Shown: positions 24,903-37,900 of the stretch, one piece after another
Layout of the letters: the number at the start of each line of letters is the position of its first letter
Position numbering within the stretch: position 1 is the stretch's first letter
NCBI GenBank assembly: GCA_002794775.1
Contig: NBAY01000006.1
Location: 186,001 to 250,000 of the forward strand
DNA length: 64,000 nucleotides
Source: Porodaedalea pini
Lineage: Eukaryota; Basidiomycota; Agaricomycetes; Hymenochaetales; Hymenochaetaceae
Direction of reading: 5' to 3'
Program-made: the position numbers and the translations under genes
The notes under the pieces: model-generated
What the model was told of the DNA's origin: nothing
The model's database searches: none
Seen by the model: only the letters and a program-made list of their open reading frames with translations

Positions 24903-25405
24903 TTGTTGTCTTCACGGATCTGTCTTGACTCTTGAACGGCGCTCGTCGCTGTCCTTATCAAGGAAAACTTGAGCAGTTCGCTGGTTTAAGTATTCTTCGC
25001 GTCGGCCGAGCAGCCCACGATCGATGCTATACAAGACGCTCACGAATGGGCACTGCCATTTGACCGATTTCCTCTAAGTGACATAGCTCCGGCCTATGGA
25101 ATGCCACAAGCGCCTGTCGCCATATGCATGCAACTCACAATTGCTATGCGGCCTCCTTCGCTTCTGTCATTGCCAGCAGTTTATCCTTGAAAATTTCCTG
25201 GACAAGACGAGAAGGCGTGGGCGCAATATGGTGCAATGAGCGTGATGAGCGGAGGTGCAGAATGAGTCAGCGTTTGGGAATTGTAAGCGGACCCGACCGA
25301 ATTTGAGCCCGTCTCGCTGAGTCTCGGTCATCCTGAGGAATCCATACATATATATGCTGCTGCTTTCTCCCTTCTCTTCCTTTTCTCAACCCACTGTCTA
25401 CAAGT
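24903..25405. promoter_or_regulatory. Divergent promoter region, arginase / DHBP synthase
   Basis: 503 bp between two start codons on opposite strands. Just before the plus-strand ATG there is a TATATATGC stretch (about 25349) followed by a long CT-rich tract (CTTTCTCCCTTCTCTTCC), a common layout of fungal core promoters. Confidence 0.5.
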
Positions 25406-26231
25406 ATGGCTCCTCCGAACGGACAAATAAATGGCGCCCCCACGAAAAAGAAAGTCGTGAGCGACCCAACGTACCCGACGCTGCACGATACACCGACTCG
25501 AACAGACTTCGCATTTGACGAGATGGAGGACGCGCTTGCTGCGTTCAGACGCGGCGAGTTTCTTGTGGTCATGGACGATGAAAGCAGGGAGAACGAGGGA
25601 GATCTTATTTTGTCTGCAGCGCATTGTACGACGGAGAAGCTGGCGTGGATGATCAAACATACGAGGTGCGTGTATTCGCACTATTTTCGTTGAATTTCCA
25701 GTCTGATCGGAGGTAGCGGTTATATTTGCATAGCGCTGCCGGGTGAAAGACTGGAAGAGCTCGACATTCCTATGATGGTACTCAATAACCAGGATCGGAA
25801 TAAGACCGCATACACTGTCACCGTCGACTACAGACATGGTACCGTTCCATCCTCTCTCTCCTTACTTCCATCTCATATCCCCTTCTGCAGGCACAACAAC
25901 AGGCATCTCCGCACACGACCGCGCCCTGACAATCCGCTCTCTCATCTCCCCCTCCGCATCCGCATCCGACTTCTCTCGGCCGGGACACGTGGTGCCATTA
26001 CGCGCGCGCCCAGGCGGCGTGCTAGCCCGGCCGGGGCACACTGAAACAAGCGTGGATTTGTGCCGACTAACGGGTCAGGCGCCGGGCGGCGTGCTGTGCG
26101 AGCTCGTGAACGACGATGTCGAGGGCTCGATGGCGCGACGTGATGATTGTCGGAGGTTTGCGGACCGCTGGGGACTGCGGATGGTGAGCGTGGAGATGCT
26201 GGCGGAATGGCGGAAGACACATGAAAGCTAG
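25406..26231 (+). CDS. RIB3: 3,4-dihydroxy-2-butanone 4-phosphate synthase
   Basis: CDS joins 25406-25665, 25717-25838 and 25891-26231, phases closed, 240 residues, the usual size for the stand-alone fungal enzyme (no fused GTP cyclohydrolase II domain). Signatures: DDESRENEGDLILSA with the acidic metal-binding residues, SGYICIALP across intron 1, TTTGISAHDRA, and GHTETSVDLCRLTG. It converts ribulose 5-phosphate to the four-carbon unit of riboflavin plus formate, using magnesium. The start is the first ATG after the CT-rich leader. Confidence 0.96.
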
Positions 26232-26682
26232 CAACGTTAGGAGTGACTGTACGTGTGCGCTGTCCTGCGCACTCCGCATCTGCGGCATAATTTCTAAAAC
26301 ACCTCCCTTTACGCTATTTGTGAAAAGAGCGGGAATTTTTCTTCCGTCTTGACTATATGCGCATGTTACCCTCGCTCGCGGACCTTATAGATTGCCCAGC
26401 TTATTTTTTCTCCCATAATAAATCGCATTTCGAGCGCATATACGGACGTTTTGCTATGTCTTCCCGTTGAGCTAAAAATAAATAATCATGACGCTCCTTC
26501 TCAGAACTATAATAGAAATAGAAAAGGCCTCGTTGCGACGTCGTCAGATCTCGACAGCAGCCCTGCACCCACCAACAGCCCTGCACGTCCCCCCTTCTAT
26601 ATCTCATCCTGCACAAAAGTCGCGCAGAGCTCAGTTCTTTTCCTCCATCCACGAACGCGAATAGTGAGATCAAGACTTGAAG
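26232..26682. promoter_or_regulatory. Intergenic / aminotransferase promoter
   Basis: 450 bp between two co-directional genes: the 3' flank of the riboflavin gene, then the aminotransferase promoter, which has a CT-rich run (26590-26645) before the ATG. No other gene is seen. Confidence 0.45.
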
Positions 26683-29682
26683 ATGTTCACTGGCAGCAAC
26701 CCGCCCTCTCGCCCGGTCTCGCAGCCCCCTTCGCGCCCGCGCACCCCGCTCGAGCAGTTTAGGGATGTGGTGAGTCCTTTGTGTGTTTTGTGGTTGTGAA
26801 GACGATCGCGGAATCGTGCACTGGAACGATGACGGGGAGTGGAGAGACCCGTATATGCGTCCGTGCACGAGTCGAGTCGACGCGACGCGCATACTTACAT
26901 CATGATTTACAGGTCCACGAAGCGATGCGGCAGCTCAAGCATGAGAGGGAGTCTGAGGCGCATAGAGTAAGCGACATCTTTCGTTCTTGCCCTTCTTAGC
27001 GCGCTTATTCTCAACACAACTCGACTTGATGTAGATCTTCCGTGCGGCAGCTGGACATCAGGCGCAGGGTATACTCCCGCAGACTGTAAATCCGGAAGAG
27101 GTGCGATTCTTACCTCTTCCCTAGCTGATATTTTTGTTTCTGATTGACAGTCAATTACTGGCGATTTGTAGGAGACTGTCCCGGGCATTGAACACCCCGG
27201 TTCGACGGGCGTCATCTACTGCTCGGACCGTGCGATAGCGAACGGATTCAGCTACGCGTGCGTCCAATTTCAAATTCCCTCACATTCCGCCTCCTTACTG
27301 GAACTATGTACGGGACCTGTTTAGATCGAGCCATGAGTGGGCGAACCTCGGTCAAGGAGCACCGGAGGTTGGAGATCTCCCGGACGCCCCGCCTCGCCCG
27401 ACGCACCTCGATATCCCTTTCGACGTGAGTACTGTTTTTCTCTCCCCTCTTCTCCCTTTTTATTTACTGGCTTATGTTTTATGTGAACGATTCTGTAGAG
27501 TTTGGAATACGCGCCAACAACGGGTGTCAAGGGTACGCTCCGCCTCGCTTCCTTTCCACCCACTTTAATGCGTACTATATCACTACTAATTACGTGTCTG
27601 CATCCGCAGCACTCCGCGAGGCGGTTGCGAATCTGTACAATGTGAACTACCGCGAGGGCAAAGACAACAAGTACACATACGAGAATGTGTGCATCGTCCC
27701 CGGCGGGCGAGCGGGCCTCTCACGCATCGCTGCGGTCATTTCGAACGTTTATTGCGTGCGTGCTTTCTTTCCGCCTTTCTCTGTCCCCCACCCCACCCCA
27801 TCCCCCCCTTTTTTTAAAAAAACGAACATTTCTTTGTTTATACTGACTAAACTTCATGACAGGCATACCAAATCCCGGACTATACTGCGTACGACCAGGT
27901 CCTCGGCGCTTTCAGGCGCCTCGTTCCGATTCCTACTGCGTGAGTAGACATGGTATCTTTTGGATACGGCGTATTAATTCTGTTGAATATCGTAGTCTGG
28001 ACCCTGGAGTCAGTCCTGTCCCAACCGAATCAATTGTTTTTTGTCTTGCCTTTCTTTCTAACGTATGAAATGGTGTTTAGGACAATTACCGCCTCAACAT
28101 CGAGCAGACGAAGGTCTGCCCTGTTCTATTCATAAGCTCTTGATAGCTTAGCTCATGTGCTTTCCATTTCGTTTTTGATTGGGTGATCAGAGAGATATAC
28201 GCTCGCAAGGCCTGTCTGTCATCCTTGCTTCAAACCCACGCAACCCCACTGGCCAGGTCATCAAGTACGTGTTTGCTTTTGTCCCAGCGGGAGACCAGCT
28301 CGTGACTGCGCGCTAGGGGCGATGATTTGGAGAACCTTGTTTCGCTTAGTCGCGAGGGGACGACGCTCATTCTTGATGAGGTATGCAGAGTCAACCAGCG
28401 CGATTCTACTTAGTTAGTTATCGGTTTCTTTGAAGTTCTATTCGTGGTATATCTACCCTGAAGAAGGCGAAGAGTATGGGAAGTCGATCTCCTCTGCGTC
28501 ATACATCAAAGGTACGTTGTTCTTTTTGATTTCAAAGTGTCAATATTATCTGAAGTTGGATGCATGCCCTCAGATGTCAACGAGGTATGGAACTTTGTTT
28601 ATTAACCACTATTAAAGGAAATGGCTCATCGCGTTGTGCTTTTTTAGGACCCCGTCATCATTGTTAATGGGTTGACGAAGGTAGAAATGTCTTCATATAT
28701 GCAGACTATGTTTAAGACTGACTAGTGGATCAAAGAACTGGCGCCTTCCAGGCTGGCGCGTCTGCTGGGTGCTCGGCCCTAAGAACCTTATCACTGCGCT
28801 GTCGCAATCTGGTGAGGTTTTAGAAATCATTTTTTGGAAGTTGTCATGAACACTGATGTCACTTTATTGTACAGGCTCTTTTTTGGATGGCGGCGCCAAC
28901 CATCCGTGAGTCTCTGCGCTTAACCAGTCAAGTCTGGTGCTAGCTGTGTTAACCTACGAATCTTTACCTCAGCTTGCAACTCGCTGCCATCCCGCTCCTG
29001 GACCCACAACACGTCCAGCAAGAAAAGGTGTGTCTACTTTAGTCCTTGCCCCTCACAACTCCGGGATCACTGTTATTGACTTCACGTACGAAATAGATTG
29101 CTCTGCAGAAGCACTTCAAGATGAAGCGCGACCATGTGCTGAAGCGGCTCGCGAAACTCGGGCTCAAGGTCGATATCCCGCCGACGAGTACGTTTTACAT
29201 CTGGCTTAACCTCGAGCAGCTGCCGACGCCGTTGAATAATGGTCTTGTGCGCATCCTTCCTTCTCTTCCTTCTCGTTGCTGGACTCTCGCTTATATTTTC
29301 TTTGTTTCCGGCTGATTCTGCTGGGTAGACGTTCTTCGAGGAGCTGCTGAAGGAGAGGACGATCGTCATCCCCGGCATCTTCTTCGATATCAACCCTTCG
29401 CACCGCAGAAACCTCTTCAACTCGCCGTGCCATCACTTTATACGCATCTCGTTCGGTCCACCTCTTGAGGATCTCGACAAGGGTGCGTATTTCGTACTTA
29501 TAACTTTTGGGCTGCAAGTATACTGATTTTTCTTTTCTGACGCAATAGGTATTGATGCAATCGACCGCGTCCTGAGGAAGGCGAAGCGCGAGGGCATGAA
29601 GTCCTTTGGGCATAACTACAAGAAGAGCATCGAGGACCGGTCGGTGCTGGAGGAGGACGCGCAGAATGTGCCGAATGTCTAA
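26683..29682 (+). CDS. PLP-dependent aminotransferase, class I/II
   Basis: A 3-kb gene split by many short introns (about 16 exons by eye). In order it reads PGIEHPGSTGVIYCSDRAIA, WANLGQGAPEVGDLPDAPPR, SLEYAPTTGVKALREAVANL, GGRAGLSRIAAVI, ASNPRNPTGQVIK, LDEFYSWYIYP, VNGLTKNWRLPGWRVCWVLG (with the PLP-binding Lys after NGLT), FLDGGANHPLQLAAIP, and a C-terminal small domain ending FIRISFGPP. This is the aspartate-aminotransferase fold; NPxNPTG and the Lys-x5-GWR spacing fit class I/II. The fungal subgroup opening with PGIEHPGSTGV has no substrate I can name. ATG at 26683 follows a CT-rich leader; stop TAA at 29680-29682. Internal exon borders were checked by protein continuity only. Confidence 0.9.
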
Positions 29683-29987
29683 TCAACATGAAGTCATGAC
29701 GAGTTCTTGGCAGTGAAGGTATTCCTTGTTCGTTCCGTACCGTGTATATCAGTGTATAAACGCGCCTGAGATGTGTAGCCAGATGGTCTTGAGAGCATAC
29801 ATATAATGACATTAGCTTCACCTGTCACAGCATATCCAATTTGAAGAAGAGAGAGATAGAAGGGCTCGTGAGAGCCAGATGTTTTGCGAGCTATAGCTAC
29901 AAAAGTACAAATTACACGGAATTTGCACAGAAGTATATAGAGAATCGCAAGGAGAGAGATAAAGTCAAAGCGCTCAAACTAATGCAT
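29683..29987. other. Intergenic, tail to tail
   Basis: 305 bp between the convergent 3' ends of the aminotransferase and eIF3c. Nothing else is seen; both terminators must lie here and the two 3' UTRs may overlap. Confidence 0.5.
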
Positions 29988-32966
29988 CTAGCGAACACGC
30001 GCCGTCGCTGACGAGTTTGGCATCCGGTTACCCAGTCCCTGTGCGAAGCGTGCACCACGGCCACCTCGGGCACCACCTTAAGAACAAAAGTCAGTCAGAA
30101 TTTCCATATGACAAATACAAGAAAGAAAGGACAAGACATACCCCTTGCAGTACCACGCGAACGCTCTCCACGACCCTTGCGTTCGCCCGTCTGCTCACCA
30201 CGTTTCTCGCCCTTGAGGCCCTCCGCACGGTCGCCCCACGCAGATGTGCCCTGCTTCGCATCGAGCGTCTTCTCGTTCTGCTCGATGAGCGTCGCCGCGC
30301 GCTCTGCGAGCGTGAGTGCGAGCTGCTGCACACGCGCGAGGTCGACGTGGTGGAAGACGACGACGCCTGCGCCCTGATCGAGCGACGCCGCGAGCTCCTC
30401 TGTCCAGATCATCTTGGATACGATGGAGGTCACCTGCTTTAGGGGAAGGGAGAAGGTGCGTGCGAGAAGGGAGAGGGAGAGTGTGCTGTAGTGCGGGGCA
30501 TATGTGAAGAGATAGGTGCGCAGTGCTTCTTCTTGGATGCGTCTTGAAGAAAGACATAGATGTCTGTAAATAATGATATCTTTGAATAAGATAGGAGGAC
30601 TTACTTCGACAGCATCTCCTTGACTGACGCAGACTCGGGCATGAGACTCCAGATCTTGATGCTCTGAATGAGATCGCGGCACTTCTCCCAGTCGCCCTCT
30701 TGCAGTGCCTTGCTGGCTTGCATAATGTGATCTCGCGTGCTCTCTGGCGGACCCGTGAATACCTGACGGTCCGCGAAGTCGAGCAAGCGCCGGAACGGCT
30801 TCGATACGATCTTGCGCCTCTGCTCCTCGCTGTCGACGCTCGCGAGTACAGGAATCTCGACAAGCATGCTGGAGACAAGGAACGCCGCTTCTAAGAGCTC
30901 GGTGTTGATGTGCATGTGAAATGGCAGCTGTCTCTGGCGCTCCGCCTTCTCTTGCTCGGGCGACAGCGTCTGGTAGCGCTGTTGGTGCACGCCTTGCGCA
31001 AGGAGCTCCTTCACGCGCTGCGTGTTGAATATGTCCTGCAGAGTAGCTTGCGCCTCGCGGACAAGGCCCATACGGAAGGCAGACAGCCCGATCTGTACGA
31101 CGGCGCGGTTGTATAGAATCTGCGTCGCGACATCGGCGCCGTGTACCGTCTCCTGCAGATGTGACATCAGTAGCATGTCGCGGGCACGGTGGAAATCGTT
31201 GTGCAGAGCGTGGTGGTAGACGTGACAGAGCATCGCACGCATCTTCAGGATCCCGCTGTCAGACTTGTAAAGGTGTACGCAAAGTGCTTGGATGAGCGCC
31301 TTGCTTGACCCACAAGAGGACAGAGATACAGAGGGAGGGGACGCAGTCGAGGCGAGGGAGGATTCAAGGGCTTGAACGACGGCGTCGGGCTGTAACTATG
31401 CTAAGCACGCAATAGACAGCAAACATAAACGGAACACGTACCTTTGAGTAAATGTGATCTAGCCGCCGCAGAATGACTCGGGATAGCGGGTCATGTTGCT
31501 TCGTCTTTTCGTAGAATCCCTGTGACAAGCAGATAGTCTGATATAGACCTTTCTCGTCCCTTAGCCTCTCGACGTATTCCGTGCCGTGAGGGTCGATGTT
31601 TTGAAGGCTCTTCGTGAACTCATCGTCCAAGCGGTCAATGAAGCTAATTATACTTCCGCGTATGCGGACAATCTTGTCCTTTTCTTGCTCCGGAGTGCGC
31701 TCAGCAAGCTCGTCGTATTCCGCAGTCACTTCTTCCACCGAGTACTGAGGCTCAGATGCAAGGATGTTGATCAACGCATCCACTTCCCGCTGAGCAGACA
31801 ACCATAATTCTACCGGCATGTGCGTTGCGATAGACGAATTGTAGTCGAAGCGCGAAGAAACAAGGGCCAGAAGCACCCGAATGCGCTGATATACTGTTGC
31901 AGCAACGTCAAGCAGCTTCTCAAGAATCTTGATCTGCTCAGCTCTGTCCGTGTTCTGAAAATAATGTCAGTAGATGAGTCCACATATTTCGTGAGAGCTT
32001 ACCTTTTTCCCTCTCGCCTCTTGTATAAGCTGGAGATTTTGGAAGATGCTTTCTGACGTGTACTGCATGGCCTTGCCGCCCTTACCGACAGTTGTGAAGT
32101 CATCGTCCCCGGCAGAATCTGCCTCCTCACCTCCCTTCGGCTTCTTCACCTTCGATGGAGCAGTAGCAACAGCGACTGGGGCAGGGGCAGCGTATTCGCG
32201 CTCAAATGCTTCGGGGTCCTACAGAAGTTGACGCATATATCAGAAGGCGTCTATCATCATGGTAGGATTGCTTCACCTCTTGCAGGAGCTTAATCTCCTT
32301 CTCGTACTCCTTGCTCGTCTTCCGAACCTTCTGCTTCATAGTGTTGAGTGCGCGCGCATTCGATGCATTCATTTTTTTCTTCGCCTCCTTCTCCTTTGCC
32401 AATGCAGTGTTCAGAGACTGGTCCAGACTCCATAAAGTGCGAATGTAGAAGCTAGGAACGTGTTCGGAAAGGTTTATTTGACGCTCGACCAGACGACAGA
32501 GTTTGTCGAATTCTGATAAGGAGGTATGAATTCAGCGCCACGAGCGTAGACGAAGTAATCAGTCATCATGCTCACCATTCGAAATCGCTATCCAGTCGTT
32601 AATTTTGAGAGCATTCTCAATGGTCTTTCCAACACCTTCCATCTCGTCGACGCGCTTCTCGCTCGCGCTCTTTACCACGCGCTTCACGTCCTCGTCGCTC
32701 TCGTCGCTCGCATCCCCGCCGACGAGGAAAGCACTCTTCTTCTTCTTCGGTTTCTCTTCGTCCGACTCGTCTTCGTCACTGTCCTCCTCGGATTCAGACT
32801 CTGAACTCGAAGAGCTTGATCCTGCGCCCTTAAGGAATCGTGACATGCCAGTGGGCTTTGATGGCGCGGGTTTCGCAGGCGCCTCCTCGTCGCTGGACAT
32901 GAGCTCCTCCTCCGACTCTTCAGTGTCGGAATCCGAGTCACCAGCTTGTCTAAAGAAACGAGACAT
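29988..32966 (-). CDS. NIP1: Eukaryotic translation initiation factor 3 subunit C
   Basis: Minus strand, ATG at 32966, stop TAG at 29988-29990, several short introns. Begins [20 protein letters not shown], the typical eIF3c start, with a long Ser/Asp/Glu tract and a second MSRFLKGAG. Core blocks include [93 protein letters not shown] and [16 protein letters not shown]. The PCI region is near the C-terminus ([20 protein letters not shown]) and the tail is Arg/Gly-rich ([10 protein letters not shown]). This core eIF3 subunit links the 43S complex to eIF1 and eIF5. Housekeeping and intact as far as I can read; internal exon edges set by protein continuity. Confidence 0.94.
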
Positions 32967-34924
32967 GGTGTTGATACAATTTGCTCAGTGAATATGTAGC
33001 GATGAAGCAGCGAGACTCGGAATCGTCGGGGACGGTGTCGGCGTTGACCTCGCCTGAATTTTTGTGTCATGCTGAACAGGGTCACAGTTTCAAACTCAGA
33101 TGTCCTCTTTTGGATTGCAGTGCCGATCCTCCCTTCTTTCCACAATATAAAAATTAATGCCGTTCGAACACATATGCTGCGAACCGCTAGTAGTGTTTCT
33201 TTCAAACCAATCATCGAATACTACGTGATGGCATACGAAGTATTCTTCAAATTTCAATTCGGATTGTATTTTGTGTCATTTCGCTATAATCGTGCAGGAA
33301 ACCTACTTGATGAGGAACCTGATACATGATTCTTTCATATGATGTATGACATCTTCCGTGGCTAACAAGCGGGCTTTGACGATGAGGAAATCCTTACTCG
33401 ACGGTATTTATCTGGGCTCATCACAGCAACGGGGACGATTTCCTTTTCGTAAAAAGGCGGATTTTGAACCCGTATGGCTTTGTCAAAGTCGACTCATGGG
33501 TACCGAAAGCGCATGTCTGCATAGTTATCGTCAAGTGAACATGGGTCCTGAAAAGACTCAGAGAGACGTGCTCTCAAGTTGAGGCTGGTTGACTATTCGA
33601 GATATTAGTTTTGTTGAAAAAAACTTCTATGGTCAGATTTCAATGCTTTTTTAAATCATTTATGGTGTTGGCAAGCCGGATTCTTACAGACTCGTCTTGC
33701 TCGTTACATAGTCTCTCAAACAGATTCGAACGATATGTTCATCAGAAGTGGTGCTGCGTACATGACCTAGACTTCGAACAGGCTACATGAATACAATCAC
33801 TAGGCGTGCCTCTCGTCAGTTTCCATGAGTGCACTCGTCCTGAGTATTTGGATTGGAGAAGGACTGTCTTTCGATTCATTTCTTTCAAACAACACTAAAT
33901 ATAACACGGTCTTCTCGAGGACCTCCGGTGCTTTGTAAAAGGAAGTCTCTTATAGTGGACCAGGATAACTCTGCCGGCTGCCTTTCAGAAACAGCATACT
34001 ACGTCGACGAAAGATAAAGTGACCTCCGTATCATATGCATGAAAAGGAAAGTAGTATACAGCACGGACCACCATGATCTATCGCGATGACCGGACCATAT
34101 GCATGCTCGAACTTTACAAGACTTCTCCTTGTTGCTTTCCCGGTGTTCGTAAGCTGCTGAGGTTTTACTTTGGATATTGAAATGTACTTATTACGGGAGC
34201 ACTAGTCCTACATTGTAGCCCATACCAGACTCAGTCGTATGCGATAGCGTGACAGACCAAAGTTAAGGCTTGAATTGTATCATCCGGGCATCAGGAATAG
34301 CGGATGAGAGCGACCTTCCTTATGTGGTGCGCTCGATCAATTTTGGACCCACCTGCCTTAATAGTCAGCGCGTTGACTGAGGCGCGTCGCGCAGCCATGA
34401 GGGCGTCCCCGGGACGGGGAACACACTCCATTGGAGCTCGCTTGGAGTTCGGCTGGAGTCAGGGTTGATATTATGTAATTGATGCAGCAGAAATGCCAAT
34501 GAAGTGCCGATTTAGTATGTAATTGTAACTTTTTCGGTAGTAAAGAATGGCGATCATCTGTATTACTGCTAATACCAAATCCGGCATGCGTGCGACGATC
34601 TTTTTTTGAGTTGTGTTTTTTACCTAATGAGATGCAAGAAGGCAGCATTGCAGTGAGAAGCTCGAAATGATATGCCGAGGAAGAAGCTTTGTTTATTTAG
34701 CAGGCTATTTTAAGAAAGAAGGTTAAGGTACCCAACAATGAGTATCTGCATACATGTACAAAGCACACTGGCAAGTCCGTGAACAGTAGAAACGAATTGG
34801 GTAAAGTATAGGCAGATATAAGCGATGTTCTACAGAAGAACTCCTGTAACGTACTGTGACAAAAGTGAACATAGATCACACTCGTCGGTCAACGAACTCC
34901 CTTTGCCAAACTGGACGAGGTCGA
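32967..34924. other. Intergenic, boundary to the accessory island
   Basis: Nearly 2 kb with no supportable gene. The first few hundred bases must hold the eIF3c promoter. From about 33600 the sequence is AT-richer and has no open frame with domain-like content. It marks the change from housekeeping genes to transposon-rich sequence. Confidence 0.5.
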
Positions 34925-37900
34925 ATGGTCAGAGGCAAAAAGCCCCCACCTGGATTCAAGGCCCTTGAAGGCTTGAAGCCTTTCGTATACCATAGCTCTT
35001 GCCCTGAAGCACAAGGCGAAAGTAGGAAGCAGCTGGGAAAACCCTGGGTGACGCGAGACGGATGGGCAGCTCAACACGTATGTTTTTTTTCTTCCTCATT
35101 TTCTTGCCCATACTGAAGACGTGCAGTGCTATGACTGTGGAAGCCAAATAATCCACCACCTCCACCCCACTAGCTACCCAGACCTCCCCATACCAAGCCC
35201 TTCTCCCACCAAAGCTCGGGCTGAGACGATGCAATGCTCTGTGCCAGGTTGCAGGGGCCGGGGAAATACTCGTTGTCCAACCATACAGTGCAGACACCAT
35301 TGCATTTCTTCCAACCAGACATGTAGAGAGCACGCTAAGATGCCTGGAAGGCCTGTCCCTGGCCATGACATCCTCGACATAAACAACCCCCCAGGAGTGC
35401 CCCCCCCAGTCGCAGGAATACCCTCCACCACTCAAACCACCCCCCAGTCCCTCAGAGCTTCAGAGAATATGTTTGACGCTGAGAGACCTCCGGCAGCGAG
35501 GCAAAGTTCAAGCCTCGCAGTTCCAATAGGCCCGTTATGGCTAAACTCGCTAACATCGTTCCAGCGGGAGTACACAGAGGACATGGAAGCTGAGCAGAGA
35601 CGGAAATAAATGGATTCAGAGCTACAGAAAGAAGTGACAATCACCTTCTTCCCAGCAGTAAGCCTATCAAATACAACACCGCTCCCTTCCCTCGCTCATC
35701 TGCTTAATTCAAAGGTTGGACGACCAGCAAAGCATCTCCAAGTCAAGGTCCAGAACAAAATTGCACTCTCGATTGAAGCCATTCACGAATGGAACCCTCA
35801 CCAAAAGGTTCTGACATTCCTTGCGGTGAACGAGGAAGTAGACTGTATATCGCACTTCAATGGAAAAATCTGGGTTCAGATCTCAAAGGGCAGTGTGTTT
35901 GAGTTTGGTCCTAGGAGAGGGCTACTCTTCTGCTCTATTGACTTTGATGACGCAGTGCCAAAGTACTTGGAGGAGCTTAAAGAGGTCGAAGTGGAACATG
36001 CATTCCGCTCAAGTGATGCAAAGCGAAAAGGGGAGCCTTTATCCTCCCCTCAAAAGCAGCACCGTAAGGAGCAGCTGATACCGCGTTGTACACCTGAGTC
36101 CCCAACCTTGACACAGCGCCACCTTGCACCTGTGACCTCCCAGACAGCTCCAGGTGCCCATCTGCCTACAACGTCCCAGACACGTCAGGACGCCGCAAAA
36201 TCTGCCCTACCTAGCACCATACAGACAAACCCAAGGTTCCCTGATGGATACTCTGTCGATCGACTCTTCAAATTGAGGGAGGAGGCCTTGAGGCAGTCTC
36301 ATGAATTCAGGCGGCCACTCAAGGAGACCTTCGCCAAATTATACGACGGGAATAAATACTCCAACAGCAGCTACCATGAGACGTACAAGAAGCTGGAAAA
36401 CAGGGACAAAGTGATAGGAAAGGTGTCTCACGATACATTGATAAGTTGGCTGAGGAGGAGAGGCGACAAAGGAACGTATGCGGAGTTCCTAAGGATGAGG
36501 AAGGAGTACTCCTTTGGTGCGAATGTTAATGCACTGGCAACTGGGACCTCTACTGCTGATACGTCGACTAACGTACCACCCACAACTGCTTCATTCACCG
36601 TGCGGCTGTTCCCACTTATCAAGGAACCACGCAGCTCTGCAAACGACCTCCTTGAACTGGACCTTGACAGTCCATCATCGCCGATTCTACTCGATGAGAA
36701 CTACAGCTATGATAGGTAAGCAGCTTCAAACAAACTCAAGTTGTTCTGAATAACATGTCGCCCCTTCCAAAGCAACTCGAGGGAGTGCCCCATTTGTCAC
36801 AGGCCACTCCCTTCCAACCCATCATCTGGCCTACAGGGGATGCTCACAGATGCCCAAGTTTGCATGGATGGCCTCCTTCACAACTATAGGGAGAATGACA
36901 GCTTAAAGTTCGGAGGCGATTCACACGAGGGAGTATGCAGGGTTCATGCAACAGAGCTAGGCACAGAGGAGGGCTGGAGGATAGTGACGGACTGGTTCGA
37001 GTTTGCGGAACGTGTCCAACTTTTCATCTTCTCTGGCCGCGTCACGGCGTGGGCTGCAGACCCTACAGTTCTCCCCACATACTCCAAAGCTATGGCGTTG
37101 GTTGAGAATCGCAAAGGTTGGATTCCCGGTGAAAGGTGACGGTACGGTCTACTGGCAGACTCGGACCTGGTTGAGTTCGGCCACTGGGGGTTCACTCTAA
37201 TGTGTCTGATGGAGGGGATAGTGTCAGGAAGTGTGGGGAAGTGTAATAGAATACTCGGGGCTAGGTGTCGACTCGAGGACGCGAGTACAAAGGACGACCG
37301 GCAAAACGTGCCTAAATGCGGTCGGAGAACAAAGAGCAACTACGATCTTGACAACCCGGGCTCGGAAACTCGCCAGTGAAGACAGGAATCGATACTATTC
37401 GTCGAGACGATTCTGAATCTGAAAAGACCTCGAGACGCGATGCAGAATTGACGGAGATATAGCAGTTGCACTGGTTGCGGCTGGCGGAACGCACGGAACT
37501 CCCGGAACCAAAAGCTATTTTCGTAGCTCTACGACACGGGCTCGGAATCGTGCAAGAAAAGACAATGTTCGAAAGCGATTTTCGACGAGATTAAGAATCT
37601 GAAGAGAGCTCGGGAAACGGATAAGAACTGAGGGCGATATAGCGAAAGCAAGATTTGGCCGAAAACGGGACTCGAGACGGAACGGACGGAACGACACTGA
37701 ACGGCGACGGAGACGAGAACCAAAGACTGGGACTGACTCGGGGGAACTAAACTTGTATTTTTGAGACATTTACATGAGTGTTTAAATAACCAACAGAGGG
37801 TTGAGCCTCTGAGCGGCGTACAAAGGACACAAAGACAGACCGGAGGCTCTAGCCAAACAACGCCAAATAGCCAGAACTCGGAGCCGTAACTCGAGAACAT

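Noticed and set aside
33600..34850. RNA genes in the empty stretch before the island
   Set aside because: I looked for tRNA T-loop words such as GTTCGAATC with matching acceptor stems and found none; no 5S-like internal promoter seen either.
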